From Bacillota bacterium (lineage in GTDB: Bacteria > Bacillota > Clostridia > Oscillospirales > Acutalibacteraceae): a DNA stretch of 6,952 nucleotides. Location of the stretch: positions 1 through 6,952 of the forward strand of contig JAEZJA010000134.1 of the NCBI GenBank assembly GCA_023415895.1. The letters run 5' to 3'. The notes below the pieces were generated by a model, which did not search any database, was not told the origin of the DNA, and saw only the letters and a program-made list of their open reading frames with translations. Below are positions 5,773 through 6,952 of the stretch, piece by piece. Numbering within the stretch: the stretch's first letter is position 1; each line of letters begins with the position of its first letter. The translations under genes were made by a program, and so were the position numbers.

Positions 5773-6180
5773 CTATGCATATTTGCTCAGAAGATAGAGT
5801 ATGCGCAGTGCATGGACGTTTTCATCCGTTCGGGCACGGTAATACGCATCCCTGAGCTCCTCGTTTCGGGTTGTCGTCAGATACTGTTCCCCGTATTTGC
5901 GATAGTCGCCGCTCTCATCCAAAATTCGATTGCGCAGAATATCCTTGACTGACCCTTCAAGCACGGGCGGAGTGACAACGGGATGATAGCTTCTGCCTGT
6001 CATGGCGCGATACAGTCTTTTAAAGGTATCGGCATGGGATTGTTCGTCATCGGAAAACTCCATCAAAAGCTTCCGGTCGTCCTCGTCCGGCGACAACCCG
6101 GCCAATTCCTTGTAAAGAGCGGCATCATGCAGCTCGGCATCTATGTAGGTTCTGAGATTTTGTGCAACCGTAGTTTCCAT
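5773..6180 (-). CDS. Rubrerythrin/ferritin-like di-iron protein, no rubredoxin domain
   Basis: This is a small four-helix ferritin-like protein of 135 aa. The di-iron ligand pattern is visible in two half-repeats: Glu16 in AELHDAALYKEL, Glu46 and His49 in DDEQSHADTF, Glu89 in LDESGDYRKY, and Glu120 and His123 in DENVHALRIL. Rubrerythrins reduce peroxide in anaerobes. This one ends at SKYA with no C-terminal CxxC rubredoxin domain, so it would need an external electron donor or may have another role. The start is the ATG at 6180-6178, 7 nt after AAGGAGA on the minus strand (6188-6194). An in-frame upstream ATG at 6219 would add a 13-residue non-conserved leader. TATACT (6204-6209, minus) could be its -10, but I see no good -35 element. 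The gene is a single unit with its own terminator. Confidence 0.85.
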   Translation of the reverse strand: METTVAQNLRTYIDAELHDAALYKELAGLSPDEDDRKLLMEFSDDEQSHADTFKRLYRAMTGRSYHPVVTPPVLEGSVKDILRNRILDESGDYRKYGEQYLTTTRNEELRDAYYRARTDENVHALRILYLLSKYA

Positions 6181-6376
6181 GGATCGTTCTCCTTCATTTG
6201 AGTAGTATACACAGCCCACAACAACATCGTTGTCGACCGTACTGTTGCATACTATGCACTAAGGCAGGAGCGCGTGCCTGTACCGCTGCGATCAGGCAGA
6301 TCATCCAAGGAGGCTAGCACGAATACCCAAACAGAAGGGATACAAGCGTACACATCGTTCACTGTTTGCCGTCACC

Positions 6377-6586
6377 TTATTGCTCCATCCGGCTAAACAG
6401 CACGGTCTGTTCTTTCAGAGATATTTTTCCCACCTGATAGCCGTACTCCGTCAACTCTTTCTTGTAATTCAAGAAAGAATGGTCAATGGGTATTCCGACG
6501 ATGGTCTGTATTTCTTCAAAGGTCAGCTTAAGGGTTTGCTCGCCGCAGTTATGCACATATTGCCACAAAGGGTCATATTTGCTCAA
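6377..6586 (-). CDS. Uncharacterised small protein, 69 aa, TTG start
   Basis: The function is unknown. The sequence reads (M)SKYDPLWQYVHNCGEQ, then LTFEEIQTIVGIPIDHSF, LNYKKELTEYGYQVGKI and SLKEQTVLFSRMEQ. I remember short Firmicutes hypothetical proteins with the same KYDPLW, LTFEEI, IPIDHSFL and YGYQVGKIS blocks; a homology search could confirm this. The predicted fold is mixed alpha/beta, soluble, with no signal or membrane segment. I place the start at TTG (6586-6584), because a perfect AAGGAGG (6595-6601, minus) lies 8 nt before it and conserved-looking sequence begins exactly there. The ATG at 6655 would add 23 residues, read through the ribosome binding site, and has no ribosome binding site of its own. 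Confidence 0.7.
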   Translation of the reverse strand: MSKYDPLWQYVHNCGEQTLKLTFEEIQTIVGIPIDHSFLNYKKELTEYGYQVGKISLKEQTVLFSRMEQ

Positions 6587-6641
6587 TTTCCGCTCCTCCT
6601 TCCGCTCGTTGTGAACACGTCCATGCCAAGTCTCGAATGGT

Positions 6642-6791
6642 TTAAGGGTATCCAATCACTCGTGTGATTGCGTATACCACGGTCGTTTGCCCCTCATCAT
6701 GCGTGGACGCATCAACCTGCCGCATTCCGTTTGATGCAGCCGCAGATAAAGCGCTATTCGATTGTTTCCTAACCACTTGCTGTGTTTTCAT
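6642..6791 (-). CDS. Possible small ORF, 49 aa, unknown function
   Basis: I do not recognise this protein. From the ATG at 6791-6789 it starts MKTQQVVRKQSNSALSAAAS and ends TTVVYAITRVIGYP. It is polar, with no cysteine, membrane helix or signal peptide. It sits about 50 nt downstream of a good sigma-A-type promoter and 55 nt upstream of the TTG-start 69-aa gene, so the two could share a transcript. The ribosome binding site is poor: GGGGCGG, 11 nt before the ATG. Two hairpins fall in this stretch, one inside the ORF at 6699-6712 and one across its stop. A structured leader RNA for the 69-aa gene is therefore an equal alternative. Confidence 0.3.
   Translation of the reverse strand: MKTQQVVRKQSNSALSAAASNGMRQVDASTHDEGQTTVVYAITRVIGYP
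6647..6678 (-). repeat. Two-part hairpin upstream of the 69-aa gene
   Basis: CAATCAC (6653-6659) pairs with GTGATTG (6664-6670) around 4 nt. Outer arms GGTAT (6647-6651) and ATACC (6674-6678) also pair, separated from the inner stem by a small asymmetric internal loop. There is no T tract. It lies in the presumed leader of the 69-aa gene. Confidence 0.4.
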
Positions 6792-6846
6792 CTGAGGGTT
6801 GTCCGCCCCTACTTTGCCGCCAAAGATATTTCCAATATATACATGT

Positions 6847-6875
6847 AGTGTAACATGAACCGCTGCCCTTATCAA
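6847..6875 (-). promoter_or_regulatory. Sigma-A-type promoter reading leftward
   Basis: On the minus strand TTGATA (6875-6870) and TACACT (6852-6847) are separated by exactly 17 nt. TGT before the -10 gives an extended -10 element. The transcript would start near 6840 and cover the 49-aa ORF and the 69-aa gene. It is the best promoter match in the right half of the window. Confidence 0.6.
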
Positions 6876-6911
6876 GCAGTACAAACGGATTGTTCGGGCG
6901 GCCACAACCAA

Positions 6912-6943
6912 AATGCCGGTGCGGAATTATCCGTACCGGCATT
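6912..6943. terminator. Strong hairpin at the right edge, possible terminator
   Basis: AATGCCGGTGCGGA (6912-6925) pairs with TCCGTACCGGCATT (6930-6943) around a 4-nt loop, with one G-U wobble in 14 bp. On the minus strand it is followed by TTTTGG, a short T tract. It could end a leftward gene lying beyond the window. There is no T run on the plus side. Confidence 0.5.
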
Positions 6944-6952
6944 GGATCGTAT

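Noticed and set aside
6307..6313. AAGGAGG on the plus strand
   Set aside because: No start codon follows at a suitable distance and no open frame begins there.
6792..6911. N-terminal extension of the 49-aa frame up to the ATG at 6911
   Set aside because: It runs across the promoter at 6847-6875 and has no ribosome binding site; its start touches the edge hairpin.

Overview
The window reads as chromosomal DNA from an endospore-forming, gut-associated Clostridia-type Firmicute. Two things support this. It carries both subunits of dipicolinate synthase, which occur in endospore formers, and a Gram-positive-type bile salt hydrolase. Strong AGGAGG-like ribosome binding sites, GTG and TTG starts and compact rho-independent terminators also fit. 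No genus can be named from the sequence. I see no rRNA, tRNA, CRISPR array, insertion sequence or phage gene.

Left part, 1-2331. The first 25 codons of an ABC transporter ATPase run leftward off the edge. Diverging from it, dpaA and dpaB (spoVFA/spoVFB) overlap by one base and end at a strong terminator. A sigma-K-like promoter is a reasonable candidate upstream of dpaA. rpiB (ribose-5-phosphate isomerase B) follows with its own terminator. Its best promoter has its -35 element in the 3' arm of the dpaB terminator, so a mother-cell sporulation operon is insulated from a sugar-phosphate gene in very little space.

Middle, 2332-4540. A bile salt hydrolase (choloylglycine hydrolase) gene looks complete, with Cys2 and the other active-site residues in place. 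After it comes the relic of a glycoside hydrolase family 2 beta-mannosidase-like gene. One beta-sandwich domain and the C-terminal region are recognisable, but the N-terminal sugar-binding domain and the whole catalytic barrel are missing, and the two remnants are in different frames. A perfect 12-bp hairpin terminator with tracts on both sides closes this segment.

Right part, 4541-6952, with all likely genes on the minus strand. There is a possible decayed membrane-protein tail, an HD-domain phosphohydrolase, a small ferritin-like di-iron protein (135 aa), and an uncharacterised 69-aa protein whose start is best read as TTG. Upstream of the last is a possible 49-aa ORF behind a good sigma-A-type promoter. 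Palindromes sit upstream of the HD gene, and a strong hairpin lies at the right edge.

The genes do not form one pathway: they are short independent units. I found no convincing evidence of a new multi-gene system. The points most worth a second look are the internally deleted GH2 relic, the overlapping terminator and promoter before rpiB, the substrate-selectivity motif of the bile salt hydrolase, and the small-ORF transcript at the right end.
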